From positions 35,785-99,784 of the forward strand of contig DAAP01000065.1 in the NCBI GenBank assembly GCA_001701165.1: a stretch of 64,000 nt of DNA. Reading direction: 5' to 3'. The DNA is from Bacteroidales bacterium H4 (GTDB lineage: Bacteria; Bacteroidota; Bacteroidia; Bacteroidales; Muribaculaceae). The translations under genes and the position numbers were made by a program. Under the pieces are notes generated by a model. That model had not been told where the DNA came from. It saw only the letters and a program-made list of their open reading frames with translations, and ran no database searches. How positions within the stretch are numbered: the first letter of the stretch is position 1; each line of letters begins with the position of its first letter. This document shows positions 1-8,689 of the stretch, piece by piece.

Positions 1-1216
1 CCACGTATTGGTCTTGGGTGACATCGGTAGCCTCGGTAGCATGTATCTGACTCAGCGTGGGCACAGGGCAACATTCGGCCGTGAGAGCTACGCCGCGCGA
101 GCCGCTGACGCCGCCGCCGCTGATAAGCAGTCGCGTAGTGTGCTTGCCTATCTCGGTGGGCGTATAGGTAACGTTGAGCCAATAGCCCTCCTCGGTAACG
201 ATGAGTGCGGCCGGAATTTGCGTGGCGGCCAGGGTGAACATCTCTGCATTGCCGGTATACTTCTGTACCTTGACGGCCGAAGTCAGGTTTTCGCCCTTAA
301 AGAGCAGTCGCGCCGTTGCGCTCTTGCCTAAGGCTACGCGTCCGAAGTCAAGCGTCATATCCTGTACCGGGGTGGTGAGCACGGGGTCGCCGGCAGGTTC
401 TGTCGAACCCGGGGTGTAGGGCAGCCCTTTTTTGTTACCCCAAATATACTCGGCCAATTCGGGATGGTCTATGAAGGGGTTGCGGTTGTTCTGCACGCTG
501 TAGACAGCGTCGTTGCGCCGTGTTTCTTTTTCGGACACGGGATCTTGACGGTGCCAGCGAAGCAACAGATTGATGGACCACGTGTTAAGTGTCGGATATG
601 TATTAGACGATACCATGTAGGTGTGCTTCCAGGTCAGGTCTTGGTATATGGTGGCCATGTAAAAGTACGTACGGGCAAAGTCTCCCTTGTACTCATCAGC
701 CGGCTCGAAGACATATTTGGCTCCGCCGCCCTGTCCGGCCACGGGGTAGCCCACTTTGCTTACGCCGTTATCAAAATCCGGGTTGGGGCCTACCTCGCCG
801 AGGGGATAGTGGAGCTTGGCGCTATTAGCTTTTATTTCGCTGGGATACAAATGGTTGAGGTCTACATACGGCGGAATGTCGGTAGCGCCTCCCCACCACG
901 ATTTGGGGAAAGAGTGCTCGCGATTGAGGCCTCTGAAAGACGGCGCATAGAACGTCTGATCCGAATACATATCCCACCAACGCTCGCTATTGGGATAGAG
1001 ATCGGTTTTTTGGAAGGTGTACTTAAGATTACTATATATCGTACCATAGCTTCCCGAACGGGTAAAGTTGCGCGCCAATTTGCTGACTGCTGTCTTGAGC
1101 TCGGCGTCCTTGAGACCACTGAGGCCGTTGTAATAACCCGCCGGGGCCTCTGCCAGAGCAGAGGTCGTCATCAGGCCTACCACAACCAAGGCCAAAAACT
1201 TAATCTGAATTTTCAT
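1..1216 (-). CDS. Secreted endonuclease I family nuclease (partial, C-terminus beyond the window)
   Basis: The ATG at 1216 opens a frame that runs off the left edge, so the stop is not visible. Residues 1-22 form a signal peptide (short basic start, hydrophobic core, Ala-Leu-Ala before the likely cut). The segment REHSFPKSW at residues 99-107, followed by DLNHLYPSE at 119-127, is the His/Asn metal-dependent core of the endonuclease I family (EndA/Vvn type), which degrades DNA and sometimes RNA outside the cytoplasm. After about residue 265 the sequence changes to a beta-sandwich-like, immunoglobulin-type region (GYWLNVTYTPTEIGKHTTRL) typical of surface or secreted Bacteroidetes proteins. A sorting tail may follow outside the window. 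It is separated by 137 bp from the GNAT-like gene behind it, with no clear promoter motif. Family call is firm; localisation is inferred. Confidence 0.85.
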   Translation of the reverse strand, partial: MKIQIKFLALVVVGLMTTSALAEAPAGYYNGLSGLKDAELKTAVSKLARNFTRSGSYGTIYSNLKYTFQKTDLYPNSERWWDMYSDQTFYAPSFRGLNREHSFPKSWWGGATDIPPYVDLNHLYPSEIKANSAKLHYPLGEVGPNPDFDNGVSKVGYPVAGQGGGAKYVFEPADEYKGDFARTYFYMATIYQDLTWKHTYMVSSNTYPTLNTWSINLLLRWHRQDPVSEKETRRNDAVYSVQNNRNPFIDHPELAEYIWGNKKGLPYTPGSTEPAGDPVLTTPVQDMTLDFGRVALGKSATARLLFKGENLTSAVKVQKYTGNAEMFTLAATQIPAALIVTEEGYWLNVTYTPTEIGKHTTRLLISGGGVSGSRGVALTAECCPVPTLSQIHATEATDVTQDQYV

Positions 1217-1353
1217 GTTAATATAAAAATGCTATATATCAAGAGGATAATTGGATGTTGCTATATGTCTTTGTTATAATGTTTGTCAGCTGTCGATCGA
1301 TGCTGTCGGCTGTCGATGTATATCATCAGCAAAAACATCTGACAGACCGAATG

Positions 1354-2499
1354 TTATCGAATGTCATTGTCCAAGGATTTGGACCACGAGCGACGACGAC
1401 GATGTTGGCGACGCTCAAAGTATTCCCATTGCTTCTGGACGTTCGAATTGGTTTCAAGTTCGACATTTGACTCGGCATATTTGTAGCCGTTGGCCACATA
1501 CTGCGGTATCAATGTACTGAATAGCAGCGCATTGACGCCCTTACCCTGATACTCGGGAGCGATAGCTATCAGCATCAGGTCCACCGTATCGGCATGGCCG
1601 TGTATGGCACGCAACAGGTGATACCATCCGGTGGGGAACAGCCGTCCGCCGCTGCGTTGCAAAGCCTTGGACAACGACGGCATAGATATACCCACACCTA
1701 CGAGAGTATCCTCGGCGTCCACCACCAGACATACATCCTCGAGGCGCAATAGCCCGAGATACATGTCTATATAATGGTCTATCTGCTTTTGTGTCAAGGA
1801 CACAAAGCCGTACAACTCGCCATAGGCTCTGTTGATAAGGTCGAAGATGGCCTGACCGTAACGCCGGGCTATAAGCTTGCGCGAGGTCATCTGCAAAGGC
1901 CGCAGGCCGAACTTACGTGCCACAATGTCGGCGATGCGGGCATAGCGTTCCGGGATTTGCTCCGGAATGTTAATGCGGTATTCAATCCAATCGGCTTCCT
2001 TGGCAAATCCGAGGCGCTCCATATGCCGCGCATAATATGGGTAGTTGTATATTGTGGCTTGCGTGCCCAATTCTTCGAAGCCGTCCACGAGCATACCCTC
2101 GCGGTCCATATCGGAGAACCCCATAGGTCCGGCAATCTTGGTCATCCCATGATTTTGTCCCCACAACTGTACTGCGCGGAACAGGGCGTCCACCACCTCG
2201 TCATCATCGATGAAATCGACGAAGCCAAAACGCAGGGTCTTCTCCGAGAATTTCTCGTTGGCACGGCGGTTTATGATACCGGTGATACGTCCCACGGGCT
2301 TCCCGTCGCGGTAAGCCATATATGATTGTGCCTGGCAGAAGTCGAAAGCCGGGTTCTTTTCGGGCCGTAGCGTATTAATTTCGTCAAGCACCAGCGGCGG
2401 AACAAAATACTTGTTGCCCTTGTACAGGTCTATGCCGAAGTGGACATATTGCTTGAGGCTTTTCTTGACCGGTGCTATAGGTTTGATGATTACAGACAT
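1354..2499 (-). CDS. GNAT-like N-acetyltransferase family protein
   Basis: A 381-residue protein starting at the ATG at 2499. The N-terminal half contains AYRDGKPVGRITGIINRRAN, a beta-strand pattern typical of an acetyltransferase fold. The C-terminal half has IAPEYQGKGVNALLFSTLI, which resembles the acetyl-CoA-binding Q-x-x-G-x-G loop of GNAT enzymes. Proteins of this length and layout are common in Bacteroidetes and have no assigned substrate that I know of. The last 20 residues are very basic (RRQHRRRRSW). It lies 31 bp downstream of the pseudokinase gene and probably shares the ftsZ transcript. The GNAT fold is an inference from short motifs; substrate unknown. Confidence 0.65.
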   Translation of the reverse strand: MSVIIKPIAPVKKSLKQYVHFGIDLYKGNKYFVPPLVLDEINTLRPEKNPAFDFCQAQSYMAYRDGKPVGRITGIINRRANEKFSEKTLRFGFVDFIDDDEVVDALFRAVQLWGQNHGMTKIAGPMGFSDMDREGMLVDGFEELGTQATIYNYPYYARHMERLGFAKEADWIEYRINIPEQIPERYARIADIVARKFGLRPLQMTSRKLIARRYGQAIFDLINRAYGELYGFVSLTQKQIDHYIDMYLGLLRLEDVCLVVDAEDTLVGVGISMPSLSKALQRSGGRLFPTGWYHLLRAIHGHADTVDLMLIAIAPEYQGKGVNALLFSTLIPQYVANGYKYAESNVELETNSNVQKQWEYFERRQHRRRRSWSKSLDNDIR

Positions 2500-2530
2500 G
2501 TCTGAAATATTTGTATAGTGGTATTCAATG

Positions 2531-3388
2531 CTACATGGCCGTGGTCGGCTCGGGTTGCAGCAGCAGTATGAGGGCCAAGGCCGCCACCATTACGGCAAGG
2601 AAGGCTATGGCCAAAACATATATTCGTTTGGTGCTGCCGCCGGCAATGGCAAGACGCAGGGTCTGGACATCGCGATAGCGACGACGTGGATTGGGGTCGG
2701 TGCAACGCGCGGCCACGCGGGACATCTCCGGGTCGCGACGCCCGGTACGTTCGAGCGTTTCGCGGATGACGGCACCATAGTTGTAGATGTCATCGTCCGT
2801 GTCGGCGTGCGACAACGACGAGCGTTGGTCAAAGCCGACGTCTATCAACTTGAGATTGCCTACATTCTCCGTAAATAGGATGGTCTCCGGACGTATGGGA
2901 TGGTGTGCCAAATGGTTTTGTTGTATGTACTCCATAGCAGCCGGCAGCCGTGTAAGCAGCTGTTCGTACTGGTGGTCGGTAAGCCGTCCCTCGTCGATGA
3001 GGCGGCGCAGGCTGTCTCCGTATACATCATCGGTGATGATGCACCGGCCTATGCCGGCAATATCCTCGAAGTCGTTGATCATCACGATATTCGGATGCGA
3101 GAGGTTGTATCGCACCTCGAATTCCTTCTCGAGCATGGCCCGGTATTCGGGTTCGTCCTTAATTTCAGGACGCAGAGCTTTCAGCATCACCCATTTGCCG
3201 TGTTTCTTGGCCGTATAGACATTGTAGAATTCTTCGTCCCATTCGGGCAGATGTTCTATTTCGGTCCATTTGCCATCAGGCGTGTCGGGTATACGGTTCT
3301 CGGGTTTGACAGGATTGGCTGACATGGCGCTATATTGCTGGTTGATACTTGGTAATGCGTCGTTGGCGGTGTTATCTTTTGCCGCCAT
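2531..3388 (-). CDS. Membrane-anchored protein-kinase-like protein, predicted pseudokinase
   Basis: A 285-residue protein with a protein-kinase fold and one C-terminal membrane helix (about 255-277), so the kinase part should face the cytoplasm. Visible kinase landmarks: the ATP-anchoring Lys70 (WVMLKAL), the helix-C Glu near 89 followed by NLSHPNIV, a DIYNYGAVI helix-F segment at 200-208, and a late Cys...Pro...Arg motif. The catalytic loop, normally HRDLKPEN, reads HHPIRPET at 162-169, so the catalytic Asp is Pro and the Asn is Thr. The metal-binding DFG is DVG at 183-185. This argues for a non-catalytic scaffold or ATP sensor. It sits 78 bp downstream of ftsZ in the same direction, so a link to division is plausible but inferred. 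I do not recognise a named homologue. Confidence 0.8.
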   Translation of the reverse strand: MAAKDNTANDALPSINQQYSAMSANPVKPENRIPDTPDGKWTEIEHLPEWDEEFYNVYTAKKHGKWVMLKALRPEIKDEPEYRAMLEKEFEVRYNLSHPNIVMINDFEDIAGIGRCIITDDVYGDSLRRLIDEGRLTDHQYEQLLTRLPAAMEYIQQNHLAHHPIRPETILFTENVGNLKLIDVGFDQRSSLSHADTDDDIYNYGAVIRETLERTGRRDPEMSRVAARCTDPNPRRRYRDVQTLRLAIAGGSTKRIYVLAIAFLAVMVAALALILLLQPEPTTAM

Positions 3389-3466
3389 AGGCGGCCGAGA
3401 TGATTTGCTTTATGATGGAAGCTTTTAATCTTTGAAACTTACGTCCGAAAGTTCGGCTTCGATGGG

Positions 3467-4798
3467 TTACATATCGTCAAAAGATATGACGTTAGTCTTT
3501 GTCGGCGGCGTATTGTCGCGACGCGCGGTTGCTCCGGTTCCGGTCTTGGCACTATTGCCCTTGCCTATTATGCCGGCGTACCCGGCACGCGGCGACTCGG
3601 ATATAAATCGGCTTATAGACTCGTCTTTATCATACTCGTCCGGCGACAGGATGTTATAGCCGGCAAGAGCCAATGCTATCGCCTTATCCTCTCCGAGCGT
3701 TCCAATTGTGCTATTAGTGGCGTTATTAGTGTTATTGCTGTCCATTCCGCCGTTTTGAGAGCGTTCTTCACGTTTCGGAGCGGATGTAATTTCGAATCCG
3801 GAAGCAAGGATGGTAACTTTGATACGGTCGCCCAGGTCAGGGACGTTGTAAAGGCCCCACTTCACCTCGATATCCTTGGCGGTCATCGAGGCCACAAAAT
3901 TGGTAATGGCCTTGGTCTCGCCGGCACGCAGCGAGTTTTCGCCTGAATCCTTGCCTTCGGCTTCGTCATCATTGCCGCACGAGGCATATAGGACAAACAG
4001 CATTCGCTTGCTGTCCACAACATTACAGTCCTTGAGCAGCGGCGACCGCAAGGCCTCCTGTATGGCATCATTGATACGATCCGGGCCTTCGCCGTAACCG
4101 CTTGATATTATAGCCGTCTTGCCATCACGCAAGGTAGCATCGACGTCGTTGAAGTCTCGGTTGACAATGCCTACGCGCGTGATGATTTCGGTGATGCCTT
4201 CGGCTGCATTTCGCAAGGTATCATCGGCCCGACGGAAGGCGTTCAAAATTGAAAAGTTGGGATATATCTCGACAAGTCGGTCATTGTCAAGCACCAGCAG
4301 GGCATCTACGTATTTGGCCATTTCGTTGGCGCCGGCCAAGGCCTTTTTGTTACGTCCGGGGCCTTCGAAGCTGAAGGGTATGGTGACGATGCCGATGGTG
4401 AGTATTCCTTTTTCGCGTGCGATGCGAGCCACCACGGGAGCTGCACCCGTACCCGTACCGCCGCCCATTCCGGCAGTCACGAAAACCATATCCGTGCCGT
4501 CTTCAAAGATTTCGGCTATCTTGTCGGCGTCTTCTTCGGCAAGTTTGCGCGCTACTTCGGGCTTGCCGCCGGCTCCGAGGCCTGCGCCAAGAAGTACCAC
4601 CGTGGGCACTTTGGAGTCTTGAAGCACCTGCTTATCCGTGTTTATCTGCACAAAGGAAACACCGTTGATGCCGGCGGCGAACATCTTTTCGACGGCATTG
4701 TTGCCGCCACCGCCGACGCCGACGACCTTTATGCTCTGTATGGGCTTGTCCGTTGTCTTGAAGTCACCCAAATCTGTTACGTCTGTATTGTCGCCCAT
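3467..4798 (-). CDS. ftsZ: Cell division protein FtsZ
   Basis: The tubulin-like GTPase that polymerises into the Z ring at midcell. The nucleotide-binding signature GGGTGTG is at residues 112-118, preceded by VGVGGGGNNAV near 26-36. The T7 synergy loop NRDFNDVD at 213-220 carries the catalytic acids. Length (443) is normal for Bacteroidetes. An acidic insert of about 15 residues at 274-289 (GNDDEAEGKDSGENS) splits the C-terminal subdomain. A low-complexity linker follows from about 345, and the tail ends in VISFDDM. The gene lies 90 bp downstream of ftsA and leads the pseudokinase and GNAT genes. ATG start at 4798 with no clear Shine-Dalgarno. Confidence 0.98.
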   Translation of the reverse strand: MGDNTDVTDLGDFKTTDKPIQSIKVVGVGGGGNNAVEKMFAAGINGVSFVQINTDKQVLQDSKVPTVVLLGAGLGAGGKPEVARKLAEEDADKIAEIFEDGTDMVFVTAGMGGGTGTGAAPVVARIAREKGILTIGIVTIPFSFEGPGRNKKALAGANEMAKYVDALLVLDNDRLVEIYPNFSILNAFRRADDTLRNAAEGITEIITRVGIVNRDFNDVDATLRDGKTAIISSGYGEGPDRINDAIQEALRSPLLKDCNVVDSKRMLFVLYASCGNDDEAEGKDSGENSLRAGETKAITNFVASMTAKDIEVKWGLYNVPDLGDRIKVTILASGFEITSAPKREERSQNGGMDSNNTNNATNSTIGTLGEDKAIALALAGYNILSPDEYDKDESISRFISESPRAGYAGIIGKGNSAKTGTGATARRDNTPPTKTNVISFDDM

Positions 4799-4888
4799 AT
4801 CTTATGAGGAGTAGTGTTTTTTGTTTGCGAGGAGTGTATTGTCTGTATATCTATGATTTAGTAAATGCGTGTTCGAGGTCCTATCGGG

Positions 4889-6307
4889 TTATACCATATT
4901 GTCGTCAGCGTCGTCTGGACCGGACATAGCCTTATTGAACAAATCGGAAACCTTTGACTTAAACGCGGCAAATTTTGAATGCCTTTTCGGTATCGGCTCA
5001 TGAGGCCCGTTATGGGGCCCTGTCGATTCCGGGTCATCTTCGATGTCGTCATCCACGTGGTTGTGCCCGGCCGGAGCCTCGACTCCTCTACCGCCGTTAT
5101 TAAATCCACGGCCATTGTCATCTACCGCAAAGCCCGTATTAACGTCTGTATCTGTTGTCGATGTTACGACAGGCTCTTGGAGGCACTCCAATGGGTCAAG
5201 GAGGCGAGCACAGCGTGCCGCTTCCGCTATCGAAGCCATCAATGGGAAATAGGCACTGCTTACCAGAGTGTTGTCACTGGCCTGAACGCCCGATACCTCG
5301 GCCGGACGCACCGGCATCCTGGCATACTTTTCGAGGCATTGGACAAAGTGGCGCAGCAGGCTGCCGCCGCCGGTGACAACGATGCCTCCGGCCAGATCTT
5401 TGTTCTCAAATCCGGCAAATTCGATTTGCTTCAGGATATTGGCAATGATTTGCATTGCACGCCCGCGCACCGTTTCGTTGATGATGTTGATACGTGCATT
5501 CTCCTGATTCTCGGCAGTGACATCGGCCATACGCTCCTTGATGTCGCGTGCCTGCTCATCGGTGACGGATAAGACGGATGCAAGGTCGCAAGTGATGGCC
5601 TCGCTGCCCAGCGGTACCGTAGCCAAGTATTGCAGCACTCCGTCCTTGTATATGGACACTGTGGTGGTCTCGGCTCCGAAGTCGACAAGCATACATCCGC
5701 CCTTGATTTCGCGCTCGCTCAGCGCCATCTCGGCTTCAGCCAAGGGACGGGTGATGTATTTCGAGTCCAAGCAGAGACGCTCGTTGATGACGGTCTCGAT
5801 ATTGCGCAAGTTGCGCAAGTTGCAATGGATAATGGAATACTGAGCCGTAACGTTCTTGGCCAGATTTCCGCGCGGACGCTTGGTGTCCATGCCGTTGACC
5901 ATAAATTTGCGCGGAAGTATATCCAAAATCTCGCGATTGTCAGGAATGCTTTTGCAGGCTTCGTCCGTGAGACTATCAAGAACTTTCTGAGAGATTTCGT
6001 TTTCGTCCTGGAAAGCAAGTGAAGCTTCGGCGTAGGATGCTTCCAGCGAGCGTCCGCCTACAGCGATATACGCGGCTTGTATTTTGCGTTTCTCCAACGC
6101 GCTGCACGCTTCGAGCGCATCAAGGCTCCGGCGTGCGGCATTGGTAACGTCTTCCACGTTTAGTATGCGACCTATGCGCACACACTGATCCAACGGCTCG
6201 GTCACGGCGTCGATGACGCTTACCGAGTTGTCTTTGACTTCGGCTGCGGCGGCACGCAGGGCCGAGGAGCCTATTTCGAGTACGATGATGATGTTTTTGT
6301 CGGTCAT
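4889..6307 (-). CDS. ftsA: Cell division protein FtsA
   Basis: Actin-like ATPase that tethers FtsZ filaments to the inner membrane. The actin-fold phosphate loops are visible: VLEIGSSALRAA near the start, MLVDFGAETTTVSIY around residue 215, and GIVVTGGGSLL around 320. Residues 385-435 are a low-complexity acidic linker. The last 35 residues form a basic amphipathic helix (KFAAFKSKVSDLFNKAMS), the expected membrane-targeting sequence. Length is 472 residues, longer than the enterobacterial protein because of the linker. The start codon overlaps the ftsQ stop by 4 bp (ATGA), which indicates translational coupling. Confidence 0.97.
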   Translation of the reverse strand: MTDKNIIIVLEIGSSALRAAAAEVKDNSVSVIDAVTEPLDQCVRIGRILNVEDVTNAARRSLDALEACSALEKRKIQAAYIAVGGRSLEASYAEASLAFQDENEISQKVLDSLTDEACKSIPDNREILDILPRKFMVNGMDTKRPRGNLAKNVTAQYSIIHCNLRNLRNIETVINERLCLDSKYITRPLAEAEMALSEREIKGGCMLVDFGAETTTVSIYKDGVLQYLATVPLGSEAITCDLASVLSVTDEQARDIKERMADVTAENQENARINIINETVRGRAMQIIANILKQIEFAGFENKDLAGGIVVTGGGSLLRHFVQCLEKYARMPVRPAEVSGVQASDNTLVSSAYFPLMASIAEAARCARLLDPLECLQEPVVTSTTDTDVNTGFAVDDNGRGFNNGGRGVEAPAGHNHVDDDIEDDPESTGPHNGPHEPIPKRHSKFAAFKSKVSDLFNKAMSGPDDADDNMV

Positions 6308-7242
6308 TGGTGTTTGTTTGGTGTAGTATGAGAAGAGTCCTTAGGTTCGCTGACGCTGTGCGTCTTACCGGTACGGCCGCCTGTCTCCGGAGGCATTGTG
6401 ACACTTTCGTCCACATAATCCCGGGCATCGTCTGCCGCCAAGCTGTCTATATACATATTCAAGACGCTCTGCGGCAGTCGCTTGGTGCGGCGGGTGGCTA
6501 CAACACGGCCGTTCCACTTGACGCTGACGGTGTCATAATAGTTCCAGCCCTTAACGGGCATGACGTTATGGTAAAACGATCGCACGCGTGCCAATTTATT
6601 GGCTACGGCGGTGGTGTCTCCCATATTTATGACGTGTCCTACAACATTGGGATGGACTATAATGTCGCCTGTGCCATGGTCGAGACTGACACTGGCCACG
6701 AGGGCATCGGCTCCTGCATCGGAATGTATCGCCGCCAGCATCGGCAACAGCCGACGTACACTTGCCGGATCGGCAAAATTGCCGCACAGCACGGGGACGT
6801 CCACATAATGCTGCGGGTCGGCGGGCAAACGCTTGCCTACGGCGTTGACGTAATACGATGGTGCGTTCTCGTCCGGAAAGACACGAGCCACCGGCACCAT
6901 GGGCACAACCCGTATTCGCAAACTGCCGTCAGCCAGTAGATTGACCGAGGCGTCCTCGATGCGGTTATTGGTGGACAGGGCTTCAAACAGCCTATAGGTG
7001 TTGACATGTCCACGCTGCATGGTGTCCAGTCCCGGATATACCGTCGTAAGGATGTCCCTGACGTCCGAGATGGTGACGAAGCGCACGCCGAGGGTGTCCT
7101 CAAGCTCCACAAGCGGCATCCCTATGGGCCGATGAGAGAGCGCCGACCGGGCCATGGGCACAACCACACATAGGTACGCTGCCATTGCCACGGATAGCAG
7201 GCAGCGCACAATCGTGCGTCGTTCGGCGTGTATCTTCTTCAT
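6304..7242 (-). CDS. ftsQ: Cell division protein FtsQ (DivIB-like)
   Basis: Single-pass divisome protein that bridges cytoplasmic and periplasmic division factors. I place the start at the ATG at 7242 (MKKIHAERR), not further upstream: the upstream extension is proline-rich and overlaps the end of murC. From this start there is a short basic cytoplasmic part, one membrane helix (about residues 13-30), a POTRA-like region, and a periplasmic beta domain. Length is 312 residues. The C-terminus is polar and lies beyond the conserved part. It has low sequence conservation, as is usual for FtsQ, so the call leans on its place between murC and ftsA together with the topology. Confidence 0.88.
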   Translation of the reverse strand: MKKIHAERRTIVRCLLSVAMAAYLCVVVPMARSALSHRPIGMPLVELEDTLGVRFVTISDVRDILTTVYPGLDTMQRGHVNTYRLFEALSTNNRIEDASVNLLADGSLRIRVVPMVPVARVFPDENAPSYYVNAVGKRLPADPQHYVDVPVLCGNFADPASVRRLLPMLAAIHSDAGADALVASVSLDHGTGDIIVHPNVVGHVINMGDTTAVANKLARVRSFYHNVMPVKGWNYYDTVSVKWNGRVVATRRTKRLPQSVLNMYIDSLAADDARDYVDESVTMPPETGGRTGKTHSVSEPKDSSHTTPNKHQ

Positions 7243-7255
7243 CGTTGCTTGGTTG

Positions 7256-8689
7256 TCAGCCTTGTTTGTGGTCGGAGGCGGCGGTTTCTTTGACGATATC
7301 GTCCACATAATCGGTGATATCGCCGGCACCGGCCGTCAATAAGATTTCAAAGTTACAATGTTTTATGGTATCTACCAACTTTTCTTTGGGAATAAGCACT
7401 TTTTTGTCGGTGCGAAGTTTGTCGAAAATCAATTTCGAGGTCACTCCGGGTATGGGCTGTTCGCGTGCGGGGTAGATATCGAGGAGTATGACGCCGCCGT
7501 CGGCGAGGTCGAGCGCCGATGCAAATTCGTCGGCGAAGTCGCGTGTACGAGAGTACAGGTGCGGCTGGAAGGCTACGGTAAGCTTGCTCCCGGGATACAG
7601 CGCCTTGACGGATGCGATGCTCTGACGCAGCTCGTCGGGATGATGCGCGTAGTCGTCGATGATGACGTGTCCGCCGGGCATTGGCTCCTTGAGATGGAAT
7701 TGGAAGCGGCGTTCAGCGCCTTGGAAGCGTGCCAGGGCACTGCGTATGGCTTCGTGCGGCAGCTGCGATTGGTTATCACCAAGGGCTATGAGACACGCGC
7801 CGACAGCGGCCACAGCGTTTTCGATGTTGATTTCGACAGGAACACCGAGCGATATGTCGCATATGGGGTCGCCGAAGGGATGAACAATATCAAAGACTAT
7901 TTCGCCTCCACCACGACGTATATTGGCGGCATGGAAGTCGCCTTCATCGCGGCTATAGGTGTAGCGACGCACTCCGGCCACGGGACGCGGCACCACCTTG
8001 AGCCCGGTGTGCAACAGCAGAGCGCCATCCTCGCGTATAAGCTCGGTGAAGTGCGCGAAACTCTCGAGATATGCCTCCTCGGTGCCGTAGATGTCCAGAT
8101 GGTCGGGGTCAGTGGCCGTGATGACGGCGACATAAGGCCTCAGCTGGTGGAAGCTGCGGTCGTATTCGTCGGCCTCGACAACGCAAAGGTCACTGGAACC
8201 GTTGAGTATGAGGTTGCTGCCCACATTACGCAGGATACCGCCGAGGAAGGCGTTGCATCCGACGGGCGCACGGTCAAGGATGTATGCGGCCATGGAGGAT
8301 GTTGTGGTCTTGCCGTGCGTGCCGGCAAAGCACAAATCTCGCATTCCGTGGGTGATTTTTCCCAGCAATACGGCACGTTTCACCACCTCGAAGCCTCCTT
8401 TTCGGAAGTACGAGAGTATCGAATTGGTCTCGGGAACGGCAGGTGTATACACCACCAGTGTATCTGCGGGATTGCGGAAGGCCTCGCCGATGACATCGGC
8501 ACTATCCTCGAAGGTGATGTCGGCACCTTCGTCTATAAGATTGTGCGTCAAGACAGTTGGCGTACGGTCGTAGCCCGCCACATTCTTGTTTGCATGAAGA
8601 CAGTAGCGCACCAAAGCGGCCATGCCTATGCCGCCGGCACCTACAAAGTATATGTTGTCATAATCCTTGATTGTGCGAGTTTGTGTCAT
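7256..8689 (-). CDS. murC: UDP-N-acetylmuramate--L-alanine ligase MurC
   Basis: ATP-dependent cytoplasmic ligase that adds L-alanine to UDP-MurNAc, the first peptide step of peptidoglycan precursor synthesis. The N-terminal Rossmann motif VGAGGIGMAAL is at about 16-26. The Mur-ligase ATP loop GTHGKTT is at 123-129. EADEYDRSF lies near residue 170 and DDYAHHPDEL near 340, both typical of MurC. Length (477) is normal. The start overlaps the murG stop by 4 bp (ATGA), and ftsQ starts 13 bp downstream. Confidence 0.98.
   Translation of the reverse strand: MTQTRTIKDYDNIYFVGAGGIGMAALVRYCLHANKNVAGYDRTPTVLTHNLIDEGADITFEDSADVIGEAFRNPADTLVVYTPAVPETNSILSYFRKGGFEVVKRAVLLGKITHGMRDLCFAGTHGKTTTSSMAAYILDRAPVGCNAFLGGILRNVGSNLILNGSSDLCVVEADEYDRSFHQLRPYVAVITATDPDHLDIYGTEEAYLESFAHFTELIREDGALLLHTGLKVVPRPVAGVRRYTYSRDEGDFHAANIRRGGGEIVFDIVHPFGDPICDISLGVPVEINIENAVAAVGACLIALGDNQSQLPHEAIRSALARFQGAERRFQFHLKEPMPGGHVIIDDYAHHPDELRQSIASVKALYPGSKLTVAFQPHLYSRTRDFADEFASALDLADGGVILLDIYPAREQPIPGVTSKLIFDKLRTDKKVLIPKEKLVDTIKHCNFEILLTAGAGDITDYVDDIVKETAASDHKQG

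Noticed and set aside
464..1279. 271-codon plus-strand frame at the left edge
   Set aside because: The minus strand here encodes an endonuclease with signal peptide and intact motifs; the plus frame has no family content.
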